The notes under the pieces were generated by a model. That model had not been told where the DNA came from. It saw only the letters and a program-made list of their open reading frames with translations, and made no database searches. This document shows, piece after piece, positions 1-9,478 of a stretch of 64,000 nucleotides of DNA. Each line of letters opens with the position of its first letter. The stretch's first letter is position 1. A program made the position numbers and the translations under genes. This stretch comes from Niabella ginsenosidivorans (GTDB lineage: Bacteria; Bacteroidota; Bacteroidia; Chitinophagales; Chitinophagaceae), in the NCBI RefSeq assembly GCF_001654455.1, contig NZ_CP015772.1, positions 3,596,001-3,660,000 on the forward strand, given 5' to 3'.

Positions 1-311
1 TCAAAGGCTGGACAGAAGCAACAGAGATTAATATTTTTAATTTCCTTAAACATTACCGTACCAAGGGCCTGCAGCAGTTCTTTTGTACAGACATCAGTAA
101 GGACGGCCTTTTGCAGGGCAGCTCCAATGATCTTTACAGGAAAATTCTTGACGAAATAGAAGGCTTAAAGCTCATTGCCAGCGGTGGTGTCAGCTGTATA
201 AAAGACCTGGAAGAGCTGAGCGCCATAGGCTGCAGCGGAGCCATAGTAGGCAAGGCAATCTATGAAAACAGGATCAGCCTAAAAGAGCTGACTCATTTTC
301 ATAATAAATAG
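1..311 (+). CDS. hisA: HisA, phosphoribosylformimino-5-aminoimidazole carboxamide ribotide isomerase (3' part)
   Basis: The reading frame is open from base 3 and lacks its start, so only about the last 102 residues are present. HisA is a TIM-barrel enzyme that isomerises ProFAR to PRFAR in histidine synthesis. The visible part carries the second-half phosphate-binding and catalytic features of the family: TDISKDGLLQG (the catalytic Asp of the C-terminal half), LIASGGVS and a terminal GAIVGKAIYE. hisF follows 100 bp downstream on the same strand, which fits a histidine operon. The upstream gene part lies outside the window. Confidence 0.93.
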   Translation, partial: KGWTEATEINIFNFLKHYRTKGLQQFFCTDISKDGLLQGSSNDLYRKILDEIEGLKLIASGGVSCIKDLEELSAIGCSGAIVGKAIYENRISLKELTHFHNK

Positions 312-410
312 CAGCGCCTGAAATTTCTGATCTAAAATGAGGCCGGTTATTCAATAGATCAGCCACAGGAAAACAAAAATTTAAAGAAAACAACTAAATC
401 AGCAATTAAA

Positions 411-1166
411 ATGCTCGCAAAACGAATCATTCCCTGTTTAGATATCAAAGACGGGCAAACCGTAAAGGGAACCAACTTTATAAACCTGCGCCACGCGGGC
501 GACCCGGTGGAACTGGCGATGCGCTATTGTACTGAAGGTGCTGATGAATTGGTGTTTCTTGACATTACTGCAACGGTAGATAAAAGGAAAACCCTGTCGG
601 AACTGGTGCGCAAAATTGCTACTCACATCAATATTCCTTTTACAGTGGGCGGAGGAATTAATTCGGTGGAAGATGTATCTGTGCTTATGGAAAACGGGGC
701 CGATAAAATATCTGTTAACACATCGGCCGTTAAAAATCCGCAGCTGGTAAGCGATCTTGCAAAAAATTTCGGCAGCCAGTGCGTAGTGGTTGCTATTGAC
801 ATCAAACTATTTGATGGCGTATGGAAAGTGGTAACCCATGGGGGTAGAACAGCAACAGAGCTGAACGCCACAGAATGGGCAAAGGAAGTAAGCCGGTTAG
901 GCGCAGGAGAAATCCTGTTAACGTCCATGGAAAATGATGGCACAAAAAACGGGTTTGCCATTGACATAACAAGGGCGATCAGCGAAACGCTCCCTATTCC
1001 GGTCATTGCTTCCGGCGGGGCCGGCTCTATGGAACATTTCCGGGATGTGTTTCAAAAAGGAGCTGCTGATGCAGCACTGGCGGCCAGTATTTTCCATTTC
1101 CGGGAAATTGAGATCGGCACATTAAAAAACTATTTAAATAACAATCAGATTCCCGTCCGGTTATAA
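411..1166 (+). CDS. hisF: HisF, imidazole glycerol phosphate synthase cyclase subunit
   Basis: This 251-residue TIM barrel has the usual HisF length. HisF uses ammonia delivered by HisH to turn PRFAR into imidazole glycerol phosphate and AICAR. The N-terminus reads [14 protein letters not shown], which supplies the catalytic Asp at residue 11; AIDIK carries the second catalytic Asp; TVGGGI and IASGGAG are the two phosphate-binding loops. ATG 411 gives the canonical N-terminus. It sits between hisA and hisIE on the same strand; hisH is not in the window and is presumably upstream. Confidence 0.97.
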   Translation: MLAKRIIPCLDIKDGQTVKGTNFINLRHAGDPVELAMRYCTEGADELVFLDITATVDKRKTLSELVRKIATHINIPFTVGGGINSVEDVSVLMENGADKISVNTSAVKNPQLVSDLAKNFGSQCVVVAIDIKLFDGVWKVVTHGGRTATELNATEWAKEVSRLGAGEILLTSMENDGTKNGFAIDITRAISETLPIPVIASGGAGSMEHFRDVFQKGAADAALAASIFHFREIEIGTLKNYLNNNQIPVRL

Positions 1167-1220
1167 TTTGCCGGCAGTTGAATTCTTATTATAAAACTCC
1201 GAAATTTTTAAATTCGCACA

Positions 1221-1811
1221 ATGATCAGTTTTTCAAAATATACAGATGGCCTGGCGCCGGTAATCATCCAGGACGCAGCTACGCAACAGGTGCTGATGCT
1301 GGGTTTTATGAACGAAGAAGCCCTGGAAAAAACAAAGCAGGAAGGAAAAGTAACCTTCTTCAGCCGCAGCAAACAACGCCTGTGGACAAAGGGAGAAACT
1401 TCCAGTAATTTTTTGCTGGTAAAAGAGATCTTACCGGATTGCGATAACGATACCCTGCTCATCAAAGCCGATCCGCAGGGCCCTACCTGTCATACAGGCA
1501 CTACAAGTTGCTTTGGAACGGCCAATGATACTTTTTCATTACAGCAACTGGAAAAAGTGATCCGCGACCGGAAAAACAACCCATCTGAAAAATCATATAC
1601 CGCTTCCTTATTTGCAAAAGGCATTAACAAGATCGCCCAGAAAGTAGGTGAAGAAGCCGTGGAAGTAGTGATCGAGGCAAAAGACGATAACCCCGGCCTG
1701 TTTTTAGGAGAAGCCGCCGACCTGCTGTTCCATTACCTGGTATTATTGCAGGCCAAGGGATTTGAGCTGAAAGATGTGCTTGGCGTACTGGAAGCAAGGC
1801 ATCAGCAATAA
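1221..1811 (+). CDS. hisI: HisIE, bifunctional phosphoribosyl-AMP cyclohydrolase / phosphoribosyl-ATP pyrophosphatase
   Basis: This 196-residue fusion performs histidine steps 2 and 3. The N-terminal HisI half (about residues 10-105) shows LMLGFMNEEAL, FFSRSKQRLWTKGE and the zinc ligands in GPTCHTGTTSCFG. The C-terminal HisE half (about 110-196) shows KVGEEAVEVVIEAK and GEAADLLFHYLVLL, the Glu-rich metal site of the all-alpha NTP pyrophosphatase fold. It lies 54 bp after hisF and looks like the last gene of the operon; the next stretch holds a decayed gene on the other strand. No clear terminator was seen after it. Confidence 0.96.
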   Translation: MISFSKYTDGLAPVIIQDAATQQVLMLGFMNEEALEKTKQEGKVTFFSRSKQRLWTKGETSSNFLLVKEILPDCDNDTLLIKADPQGPTCHTGTTSCFGTANDTFSLQQLEKVIRDRKNNPSEKSYTASLFAKGINKIAQKVGEEAVEVVIEAKDDNPGLFLGEAADLLFHYLVLLQAKGFELKDVLGVLEARHQQ

Positions 1812-1859
1812 ACCTGCTTATACGAAACGGTCCTTATCCGGGCCATCGTGATTCCCGTA

Positions 1860-2440
1860 TTAAAGGCCGGCATTCATCATGGTATCTTCTTTTATTTCCG
1901 CAAGATCCGGCAAAGGCTTTTTTTGATTACAGACCAGCGTTCTCTTGGATGATCTTCTTCGGGATTGAATTCATTGCCTCCGTATATTTCCTGCTTCTTC
2001 CCCGTCATAAATTATAACTGGTAACAGATGATGCCCCACTTGCACGATGAAACGAAGATAGATCCAGCCCGATCAGTTCAAACCGGTCATGCTGATACCG
2101 GAAGGTATAGCTCCGGTCCATTACTTCTTAGCTGCCACAGCTTAGCCAGTAATGCAGATCCATTTTCAATACGCCCTTACTGATCTTAGGCCGCCATCAT
2201 ATAATAAAGAGGTCAGCCAGACAGGGTTCGGATTCTGTGTGCCGGGACAGAGGCGGTCATTGATCCGGAAACTGGCTTTATCCGCATGCCTGGGCACCGC
2301 TCTCTTACCCGGGAGCCTGTCCCCATTCAGATCTCTCTGTAAAACGGTATCTGGCACTCAGCCATATGGGGTTAGTTCTTTAATGTTCGTCACTATGGCC
2401 CGTTGCTGCGCGTCCAGATCATTACCCCCAAAGGTCATAC
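1860..2440 (-). pseudogene. Decayed gene of a Bacteroidota conserved hypothetical family
   Basis: This gap between hisIE and the DUF4294 gene holds a coding remnant on the minus strand. Pieces in different frames join into a recognisable whole: VLQRDLNGDR (a calcium-loop-like aspartate motif) near 2340, KGVLKMDLHYWLS near 2150, RSYTFRYQHDRFELIGLDL at about 2115-2055, TGKKQEIYGGNEFNPEE near 1990-1950, and KKPLPDLAEIKED near 1915-1880 ending at 1860. The order and the phrase FRYQ..RFELIG recall secreted Bacteroidota proteins of unknown function. At least two frameshifts and several in-frame stops separate the pieces, so this is an old pseudogene. The 5' limit is uncertain. Confidence 0.6.
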
Positions 2441-2590
2441 AGGCAACAAAAGCCCGTTTTCAGGAACCGACGCATATTTTTTTGCAGATCGATCAAAACT
2501 ATAAAAAAATTAGAGTAATATTAACAACTGAAATACGCCTGCCTCCCGGTTACCTTACTGAGTTGCGCGTACCAATAGTAAATTTGTATA

Positions 2591-3301
2591 TTGAACAAAC
2601 AACATCGATACCTGATCATTCTGGCAGTGGTCTTTTTGCTGCCGGCTGCTTTTGAGAACGCGGTGTATGCACAGGCAACAGACACCGTACGCGTTCCTCC
2701 TATGCCCTCTATGCAGGAGATCATGAAGGATTGGGGGCCGCATGACTCCACAAGAGTAGGGGCCATCTGGTATGGTACGGATTATGATTCCTTTAAAATA
2801 TTGCCCTATGCAGAAGAGCAGAATATATGGGTATCCAAATTGCCGCCGGCCCAACTGGAAAAAGTAAAGCAGGAATGGAGCCGGCTGCGCAATGCAGTAT
2901 ATGTCTGCTACCCCTATGCGTTAACAGCAGCAGCCACTATTAATACCATAAACAGGCAACTACAGGGCATCACAGATAAAAAAGCACGAAAAGCCATTAT
3001 CAAATCAAGGGAAAAGGAGCTGAAAAAGCAATTTGCTGACCCCATGAGCAACCTTTCCGTGTACCAGGGAAAAGTATTAATGAAGCTGATCTACCGGCAA
3101 ACAGGAAATGATTGCTATGAGATCATTAAGGAGTTTAAAGGAGGATTTAATGCCCGGATGTACCAGACGGTGGCCTTTTTTTACGGCGGCAACCTGAAAC
3201 AGGATTATGATATCCGGACGAACAGCTTTGACCGCCAGATTGAGGATTTTGTACAGGAGATCAACAGCACCTGGTATAAGAATCCTTACAGGACCCGGTA
3301 A
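2591..3301 (+). CDS. DUF4294 family exported protein
   Basis: A 236-residue protein starting at TTG, with a signal peptide (residues 1-28, hydrophobic core LIILAVVFLLPAA, cleavage after YAQ). The rest matches what is known of DUF4294, a Bacteroidota family of unknown function: RNAVYVCYPYALTAAATIN, then a basic helix with KSREKELKKQF, then LIYRQTGNDCYEIIKEFKGG and a C-terminal MYQTVAFFYGGNLKQDYD. The two Cys residues may form a disulfide (inference). No operon partner is evident; the serine hydrolase starts 122 bp downstream. The TTG start is chosen because it gives a proper signal peptide. Confidence 0.8.
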   Translation: MNKQHRYLIILAVVFLLPAAFENAVYAQATDTVRVPPMPSMQEIMKDWGPHDSTRVGAIWYGTDYDSFKILPYAEEQNIWVSKLPPAQLEKVKQEWSRLRNAVYVCYPYALTAAATINTINRQLQGITDKKARKAIIKSREKELKKQFADPMSNLSVYQGKVLMKLIYRQTGNDCYEIIKEFKGGFNARMYQTVAFFYGGNLKQDYDIRTNSFDRQIEDFVQEINSTWYKNPYRTR

Positions 3302-3422
3302 TGTTCCTGATATTTCCCTGGCCGGACGGATGCGGGTTGAATTGCCGCTGCCGGAAAAGCCGGATTGTTTCCTGAATACTAAAAAAATTTATGTACCTTA
3401 AGCCATCATCAGCTCAGGCAAA

Positions 3423-4328
3423 ATGAACAGCACGTTCAAAATTATTTTCTTTTTGGGCATTATCCTTAGTCAACTGGTGGTGAACGCTCAACATCCGATG
3501 CAGGCGGTCAATCAGCAAATCAGAGACTCCATTAGCCGGTCAGGAGCCAGTATTGCAGTAGCATTTAAAGACCTGCAAACCGGCAACACTCTATACATTA
3601 ATGAAAAAAAAACGTATCATGCGGCCAGCACTATGAAGTTCCCGGTACTGATTGAGCTGTACAAACAAGCAGCAGAAAATCGTTACTCGCTTACAGACTC
3701 GCTTGTGCTCAATAATTCCTTTAAAAGCATTGCAGACAGCAGCAGGTATTCCCTCAACGACTCTGATGATACAGAAACCGGCCTTTACAGGAAGCTGGGC
3801 CGGAAGATCGCTATTAAAGACCTGGCTTACCTGATGATTACCAAAAGCAGTAACCTGGCCACCAATACCTTAATACAACTGGTCCGACCGGCCGGCATTA
3901 TGCAGACCCTGAGGCAACTGGGCGCTAATGATACCCGTGTGTTAAGAGGCGTAGAGGATCAGAAAGCCTATGACAAAGGTTTAAACAACACAACCACGGC
4001 CTTTGACCTTGCCTTATTATATGAGCAACTGGCTAAAAAAGAACTGGTTAGCGAAAAAGCGGATCAGTCAATGATCAAAATTCTTATGGATCAGCAACTG
4101 AATGAGGTCATTCCCGCGCTGCTGCCGGAAAACGTAAAAGTAGCGCACAAAACCGGAAATATTGAAGGATTACAGCATGATTCCGGTATTGTTTTCCTGC
4201 CGGACGGAAGAAAATATGTGCTGGTCTTATTGTCTACATTCCGCCCGGATCAGACCCGGGATGCCATCAGTACCCTGGCCCATATTTCAAAACTGATTTA
4301 CGATGCTGAAACAGCGCAAAAAGATTGA
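3423..4328 (+). CDS. Class A beta-lactamase-like serine hydrolase
   Basis: A 301-residue exported protein with signal peptide (residues 1-22). It has the three active-site boxes of the penicillin-binding/beta-lactamase fold: S69-T-M-K72, S142-S-N144 in the SxN position, and HKTG near residue 242. A GVED segment sits where class A enzymes carry the deacylation Glu, but the surrounding omega loop does not look like known CfxA/CepA enzymes. The family includes beta-lactamases and peptidoglycan-related hydrolases; resistance activity cannot be claimed from sequence. It stands alone between the DUF4294 and DUF2723 genes. Confidence 0.85.
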   Translation: MNSTFKIIFFLGIILSQLVVNAQHPMQAVNQQIRDSISRSGASIAVAFKDLQTGNTLYINEKKTYHAASTMKFPVLIELYKQAAENRYSLTDSLVLNNSFKSIADSSRYSLNDSDDTETGLYRKLGRKIAIKDLAYLMITKSSNLATNTLIQLVRPAGIMQTLRQLGANDTRVLRGVEDQKAYDKGLNNTTTAFDLALLYEQLAKKELVSEKADQSMIKILMDQQLNEVIPALLPENVKVAHKTGNIEGLQHDSGIVFLPDGRKYVLVLLSTFRPDQTRDAISTLAHISKLIYDAETAQKD

Positions 4329-4393
4329 TTTTTATGACTGATAAAATATCTGTAATACTGGCTGGCAATCAATCAAAATGGCCTGTTTATCCC

Positions 4394-4401
4394 TATTTTT
4401 G
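4394..4401 (+). promoter_or_regulatory. -7 element (TATTTTTG) for the DUF2723 gene
   Basis: TATTTTTG matches the Bacteroidota -7 consensus TAnnTTTG and lies 29 bp before the ATG at 4430. No good TTTG is seen at the -33 position. Confidence 0.5.
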
Positions 4402-4429
4402 CCAACACTGAAAAAAAGACGCGTTTAAA

Positions 4430-7400
4430 ATGAACTTCAAAAAAGTAAACAACCTTACCGGATGGGTGGTCTTTATTATTGCCACTTTTACTTATGCTAC
4501 AACCCGTGAAGCCCGGGGTTCCCTCTGGGATTGCGGGGAATTTGTATCCACTGCTTATAAAATGCAAATGGCGCACCCGCCGGGCGCACCTATGTTCAGC
4601 ATTCTAGGGCGCTTTTTTATTTTACTTTTTGGAGATAACGCAATGACCGCAGCCAACGCGGTCAACTTTATGAGCGCGCTCATGAGCAGCGCTACCATTC
4701 TTTTCCTCTTCTGGTCCATTACTCATTTTGCGCGCAAAATGTTCGGGAAAACCGGCAATGAACTTACCGGGCCGCAAATCTTTACCGTAATGACAGCCGG
4801 TGTTGTGGGGGCTTTGGCCTATACCTTTACGGACTCTTTCTGGTACAGCGCCGTGGAAGGAGAAGTATACGCAAGCTCTTCTTTTTTTACAGCACTGGTA
4901 TTCTGGTGCATGCTGAAATGGGAACATGCTGATGAACTGGCAGGCACCGATGAATATGCAAGAGCGCGTGCCGATCGCTGGATCGTATTTCTGTTCTTTA
5001 TGATGGGGCTATCCATTGGTGTGCACCTGCTCAACCTGCTGACCATTCCCGCCATCGTAATGATCTATTTCTACCGCCGCTACCGGGCCACTGTAAAAAG
5101 CGGTATTGTTGCTTTTTTGGCAGGCTGTCTGATCACGGGCATTGTGCAGCTGGCTGTTATCCAGTACAGCATGAAAGCTGCAGGGCTGTTTGATATTTTC
5201 TTTGTGAACAGCTTCGGAATGCCTTTCTTCTCCGGCTTTACCATCTATTTTATTTTAATAGCAGCGCTCATAGCCTGGGGCCTCCGCTTTAAACCCAACG
5301 TTTCCAGAACAACGATCCTGATATGGACAGCCTTGCTGTTTACCCTGGCCTTTTTGCCCTTTGCGTTTGGAAGCACCATGGCCGCACTTAAGATCATCTT
5401 ACTGCTGATCATCGGTGCCGTTTTGGGTTACTTCATCAGGCCAACCGCCTTAAAGATCCTGAAACTGTTCCTGTGGTGCTTTTCGTTTATGATGCTGGGT
5501 TATTTCATGTATTTCACCAATATGATCCGGAGCTCAGCGAACCCGGCTATTGACATGAACAATGTAGATAACCCTATCAACCTTGTTTATTACCTCAGCC
5601 GTGAGCAATACGGCACACAGCCATTATTATACGGCGCGCATTATGCAGCAGAACCCGACTATGACGAAAATGGAAGCCCCTTTGAGCAGGAGGAAATGAA
5701 ATATGTAAAAGGCGAAAACAAATACATTCCTATCGGAAGAGACCAATCAGTTCGTTATAAAAGCTCAGACAAGCAGTTATTTGTCCGCGTTTGGGACTCC
5801 AGTAATGACCAGGGGCACAAGGATTTCTATGCAGATTGGTTAGGACTGGCCAAACCGGATCCCAATACCGGTCAGGGCGCTTATGGGGCTCCTACCTATG
5901 GAGACAATATTAACTGGTTCATCAGTTATCAGACCAGCTGGATGTACATGCGCTATTTTATGTGGAATTTTGCCGGCAAGCAGAATGACCTGCAGGGATA
6001 CGGCAATAAAAGAGATGGTAACTGGATCTCCGGCATCTCTATTATGGACAATGCCCGCCTGGGCGATCAAAGCCAGCTGCCGGACAGCATCAAGAACAAT
6101 AAAGCGCATAATACCTTTTATATGCTGCCATTTGTTCTGGGTATTATCGGTTTCATTTATCAATACCTCAAAAACCGGAAAGACTGGGTAGTTACCTTCC
6201 TGCTCTTTTTCTTTACTGGTATGGCCATCGTTCTTTACCTGAACCAGCCGGGCAATCAGCCCCGTGAGCGGGATTATGCCTATGTAGGTTCTTTTTACGC
6301 TTTTGCCATCTGGATAGGCCTGGCCGTTGTAGCGTTCCTCAGGAATGCATTAGAGCCGGAAGATAAAGAAGGGTTCCAGAAGCTGTTGATTTACGGTGGA
6401 TCTGCAACGTTCCTTATTACAGCGCTCAGCAGCATTTCCAGTTCCTTCTCCGGTGTCATTATTGCCAGCCTGGTTGCTACGGTAATTTACATAGCAGTAC
6501 TCTATGTATTCACATTTATTATAAGAGCTGTTTCTGCCAAAGGCGCCAATATAAAAATGTCCAATGTGGCCACAGCGGTACTGTGCCTTATTGTGCCGGT
6601 GCTGATGGCGCAGCAGGAATGGAATGACCATGACCGCAGCAAGAAAACACTGGCCCCGGACCTGGCAAAAGATTATCTGGAAAGTTGTGCGCCCAATGCC
6701 ATCCTGTTTACTTTTGGCGATAATGATACCTATCCCCTTTGGTATGCCCAGGAAGTGGAAAATGTACGCCCGGATATCCGCATTATCAACACCAGTTTAC
6801 TGGGCATTGACTGGTACATCAACCAGCTCCGGTACAAGATCAATGATGCAGATTCTGTAGACGTTATTCTAACCCCGGAACAAATTGAGGGGCATAACCG
6901 GGAGTATCTCCGTTTTACCCAGCCACAGCCGGGACAGAATATAGACCCTAATAATTTCTATCCGTTATACAATGTTATAAAAACGGTGGTGGGCGCAAGG
7001 GCCGAAGATCCGGATACAAAACGCGATGTGGGCTCCAACTACCTTCCCATCAGGCGGTTCTTTGTTCCTGTAGATAAAAACCTTGTACTAAAGAACGGAA
7101 CTGCCACCGCTGCAGACAGTGTATTGGCACAGGTTCCTTTTGAGATCCCGCAGGGAACATCGGGCATTCAGCGGAACGATCTCATTATGCTCAGCATTAT
7201 TGCATCCAACCAATGGAAACGGCCTATTTACTTTACAGCCCCATACGGCAATTTAGGATTTGGTCAATACCTGCGTAAAGACGGTTTGTCGTATCGCCTT
7301 GTTCCGTTTGTAACCAAAACGCCACAGGCAAACTGGATCACCGACCAGGTGTACCGCCAGTTGCGTGCAGGAGGCACTTCTATACGGGATAATAACCTGG

Positions 7401-7981
7401 ATGCGATCAGTAAGAACCTGCTGACCAAATATGAGTTTGGAGGCGCCAACAAGCCCGGCGTTTATTTTGACCAGGAAAACAGAAGGCACCTGCTGAACAT
7501 ACGGGGTATTTTTGCAGAAGCAGCAGGTAACCTTGCAGATGCCGGCAGAAAAGAGGAGGCCGTTAAGCTACTGGATAAGGTAGAAGCGGGCATCCTGACG
7601 GAGAACCTGCCCTATGCAATGGTCAGTCAGTTCAATCAGCATGATCAGATCGGACTGATGCTGGCAGAAGCCTATTACAAGGCAGGCAAGCTGGAACAGG
7701 CTCGTAAGGTGATTACTGCCGTTAAAAAAGACGTGGCCGACCAGCGCAAATATTATAACTATCTGAAAACGGAAAAACCGGATTATTACCAGGGCTTACA
7801 GCAGACCGACGATCCGTTAAATGAAATTGCGGGCGCAGCAGCAGATGCTATTGAACAGCATTATGACCCGCTGAAGAAAGGCGAGCCTGGTCATGTACAG
7901 GAGCTGCCCGGCGGCACGGCTCCGGCTAAAGCGGCTGATAGCGGCAAAGCTGCTCCGACAAAAGATTCCGGTAAAAAATGA
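4430..7981 (+). CDS. DUF2723 family polytopic membrane protein
   Basis: An 1183-residue protein. Residues 1-70 carry the DUF2723 signature: an N-terminal membrane helix, ATTREARGSLWDCGEF and AHPPGAPMF. About a dozen membrane helices follow up to about residue 715, with a large extracytoplasmic loop around 385-550, then a soluble part (about 730-1130) with ILFTFGDNDTYPLWY and QPRERDYAYVGSFYAF as landmarks, and a Lys/Ala/Pro-rich tail. The family is related to TMEM260-type GT-C glycosyltransferases, so transfer of sugar onto exported protein is a reasonable guess but not shown. The early Asp/Glu pairs (WDCGE) are where GT-C enzymes place catalytic acids. A strong terminator follows. Confidence 0.85.
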   Translation: MNFKKVNNLTGWVVFIIATFTYATTREARGSLWDCGEFVSTAYKMQMAHPPGAPMFSILGRFFILLFGDNAMTAANAVNFMSALMSSATILFLFWSITHFARKMFGKTGNELTGPQIFTVMTAGVVGALAYTFTDSFWYSAVEGEVYASSSFFTALVFWCMLKWEHADELAGTDEYARARADRWIVFLFFMMGLSIGVHLLNLLTIPAIVMIYFYRRYRATVKSGIVAFLAGCLITGIVQLAVIQYSMKAAGLFDIFFVNSFGMPFFSGFTIYFILIAALIAWGLRFKPNVSRTTILIWTALLFTLAFLPFAFGSTMAALKIILLLIIGAVLGYFIRPTALKILKLFLWCFSFMMLGYFMYFTNMIRSSANPAIDMNNVDNPINLVYYLSREQYGTQPLLYGAHYAAEPDYDENGSPFEQEEMKYVKGENKYIPIGRDQSVRYKSSDKQLFVRVWDSSNDQGHKDFYADWLGLAKPDPNTGQGAYGAPTYGDNINWFISYQTSWMYMRYFMWNFAGKQNDLQGYGNKRDGNWISGISIMDNARLGDQSQLPDSIKNNKAHNTFYMLPFVLGIIGFIYQYLKNRKDWVVTFLLFFFTGMAIVLYLNQPGNQPRERDYAYVGSFYAFAIWIGLAVVAFLRNALEPEDKEGFQKLLIYGGSATFLITALSSISSSFSGVIIASLVATVIYIAVLYVFTFIIRAVSAKGANIKMSNVATAVLCLIVPVLMAQQEWNDHDRSKKTLAPDLAKDYLESCAPNAILFTFGDNDTYPLWYAQEVENVRPDIRIINTSLLGIDWYINQLRYKINDADSVDVILTPEQIEGHNREYLRFTQPQPGQNIDPNNFYPLYNVIKTVVGARAEDPDTKRDVGSNYLPIRRFFVPVDKNLVLKNGTATAADSVLAQVPFEIPQGTSGIQRNDLIMLSIIASNQWKRPIYFTAPYGNLGFGQYLRKDGLSYRLVPFVTKTPQANWITDQVYRQLRAGGTSIRDNNLDAISKNLLTKYEFGGANKPGVYFDQENRRHLLNIRGIFAEAAGNLADAGRKEEAVKLLDKVEAGILTENLPYAMVSQFNQHDQIGLMLAEAYYKAGKLEQARKVITAVKKDVADQRKYYNYLKTEKPDYYQGLQQTDDPLNEIAGAAADAIEQHYDPLKKGEPGHVQELPGGTAPAKAADSGKAAPTKDSGKK

Positions 7982-7999
7982 TCAGCCGGACATTACTCA

Positions 8000-8028
8000 A
8001 AATCCCCTGGTTTTCAGGGGATTTTTTT
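8000..8028 (+). terminator. Rho-independent terminator after the DUF2723 gene
   Basis: A perfect 9-bp stem (AATCCCCTG / CAGGGGATT) with a 5-nt loop is followed by a run of T, 20 bp past the stop codon. Confidence 0.9.
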
Positions 8029-8250
8029 ATGGCTCAACCATTCCTTGCCGCTGTTTGTTATTAATTTGGCGGATGGAGCCTGTTTACCTGGGAAATTTGC
8101 GGGAAACAGGGTTTCAATGTCTTTGTTTTTGTAGCCGGTTTTGCTGGTCACTTACGGAACCGTTGTTATTTATAGACTACGCTGAGCCTGAAAACAGCGA
8201 TCGGCAGCCGCCGCATGATTCATTTCAGAAATTATTGATACATTTAGTAT

Positions 8251-9348
8251 ATGAGAGGGTTTCAGTTTTCAAAATTTGATGCAAACAGCCAGGGCAAAAC
8301 GCCCTTTGAAAAAATGCTGGACATCTTTATGCAGTTGCTCACCTATACCAGCGGCGATGTGGCGGAAGCCCTGCAATGGTTAAATGAGCTGGATAAAGAA
8401 TACCGGTTGGGGACGGAAGATTATGGCATAGGCGATTTTATAGAAGATCTGAAACAAAAGGGCTATATAACGGAAGACCAACTGAAAGGCGAAATAAAGA
8501 TTACGCCCAAAACAGAACAGGGCATCCGTAAAAAAAGCCTGGAGGAAATTTTCGGGAAACTGAAAAAAGCAGGGAAAGGAGAGCACAGCACCTTTAAGCC
8601 CGGTCAGGGAGATGAGATCAACCCCGAAACCCGCCCCTTCCGGTTTGGAGATATGCTGGAACAGATCGATTTTACTGAATCCATCCGAAATGCGCAGATC
8701 AACCATGGTATTGACGGTTTCAATATGCAGGAGAATGACCTGAGCATCCGTGAATCCGATTTTAAGACCCAAACCTCAACCGTCTTAATGATCGACATTT
8801 CCCACTCTATGATCCTTTACGGGGAAGACCGCATTACTCCCGCCAAAAAAGTAGCCATGGCCCTGAGTGAGCTCATTACAACCCGTTACCCCAAAGACAC
8901 ATTAGATATTGTAGTATTTGGGAATGATGCCTGGCCGGTGGAGATCAAAGACCTGCCTTATTTACAGGTAGGGCCGTATCATACCAATACGGTAGCAGGG
9001 CTGGAGCTGGCAATGGATATTTTGCGGAGAAGGAAAAACCCGAACAAGCAGATCTTTATGATCACAGACGGCAAGCCTACCTGTTTAAAAATTGGCAAAC
9101 GGTATTATAAGAACAGTTTCGGGCTGGATCGGAAAGTGATCAACCGCTGTATGAACCTGGCCGCATCCTGTAAAAAATTAAAGATCCCCATCACAACATT
9201 TATGATCGCTACAGATCCCTACCTGCAGCGCTTTGTTCAGGAATTTACAGAAATGAATCACGGAAAAGCCTATTTTGCCTCTTTAGATAATCTGGGGGCA
9301 TTTATCTTTAAAGATTTCGAAAGCGGCAAGAACAAGACGGTTTATTAA
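8251..9348 (+). CDS. VWA domain protein, partner of a MoxR-type AAA+ ATPase
   Basis: A 365-residue cytoplasmic protein. An N-terminal helical part (1-170) is followed by a von Willebrand factor A domain with MIDAS residues D182-I-S184-H-S186, a Thr in the HTNTVAGLELA segment and ITDGKPT. Such proteins work with AAA+ ATPases of the MoxR/ChlI class, as magnesium chelatase ChlD works with ChlI, in metal insertion or protein complex remodelling. The ATPase gene lies 564 bp downstream on the same strand with a frameshifted GxxExxY gene in the gap, so the pairing is inferred from domain type and position. The actual substrate is unknown. Confidence 0.87.
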   Translation: MRGFQFSKFDANSQGKTPFEKMLDIFMQLLTYTSGDVAEALQWLNELDKEYRLGTEDYGIGDFIEDLKQKGYITEDQLKGEIKITPKTEQGIRKKSLEEIFGKLKKAGKGEHSTFKPGQGDEINPETRPFRFGDMLEQIDFTESIRNAQINHGIDGFNMQENDLSIRESDFKTQTSTVLMIDISHSMILYGEDRITPAKKVAMALSELITTRYPKDTLDIVVFGNDAWPVEIKDLPYLQVGPYHTNTVAGLELAMDILRRRKNPNKQIFMITDGKPTCLKIGKRYYKNSFGLDRKVINRCMNLAASCKKLKIPITTFMIATDPYLQRFVQEFTEMNHGKAYFASLDNLGAFIFKDFESGKNKTVY

Positions 9349-9478
9349 TGCTTCGCCGGGAAGACGAAAAGACGGGAAGTCCCTATTTTTACATTAGTAT
9401 TAAAGACTGGCATGGCTTACCACTATACCGTTTTATTAGCTATTAAACCTCATTTAAAAACACCTAAAAACATTAAAA

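Noticed and set aside
2152-2655. 167-codon plus-strand open frame
   Set aside because: It runs over the decayed minus-strand gene and into the DUF4294 gene; composition is unlike a Bacteroidota protein.
3423-4328. Claim of beta-lactam resistance
   Set aside because: The active-site boxes are shared by many non-resistance serine hydrolases, and the omega loop differs from known Bacteroidota beta-lactamases.
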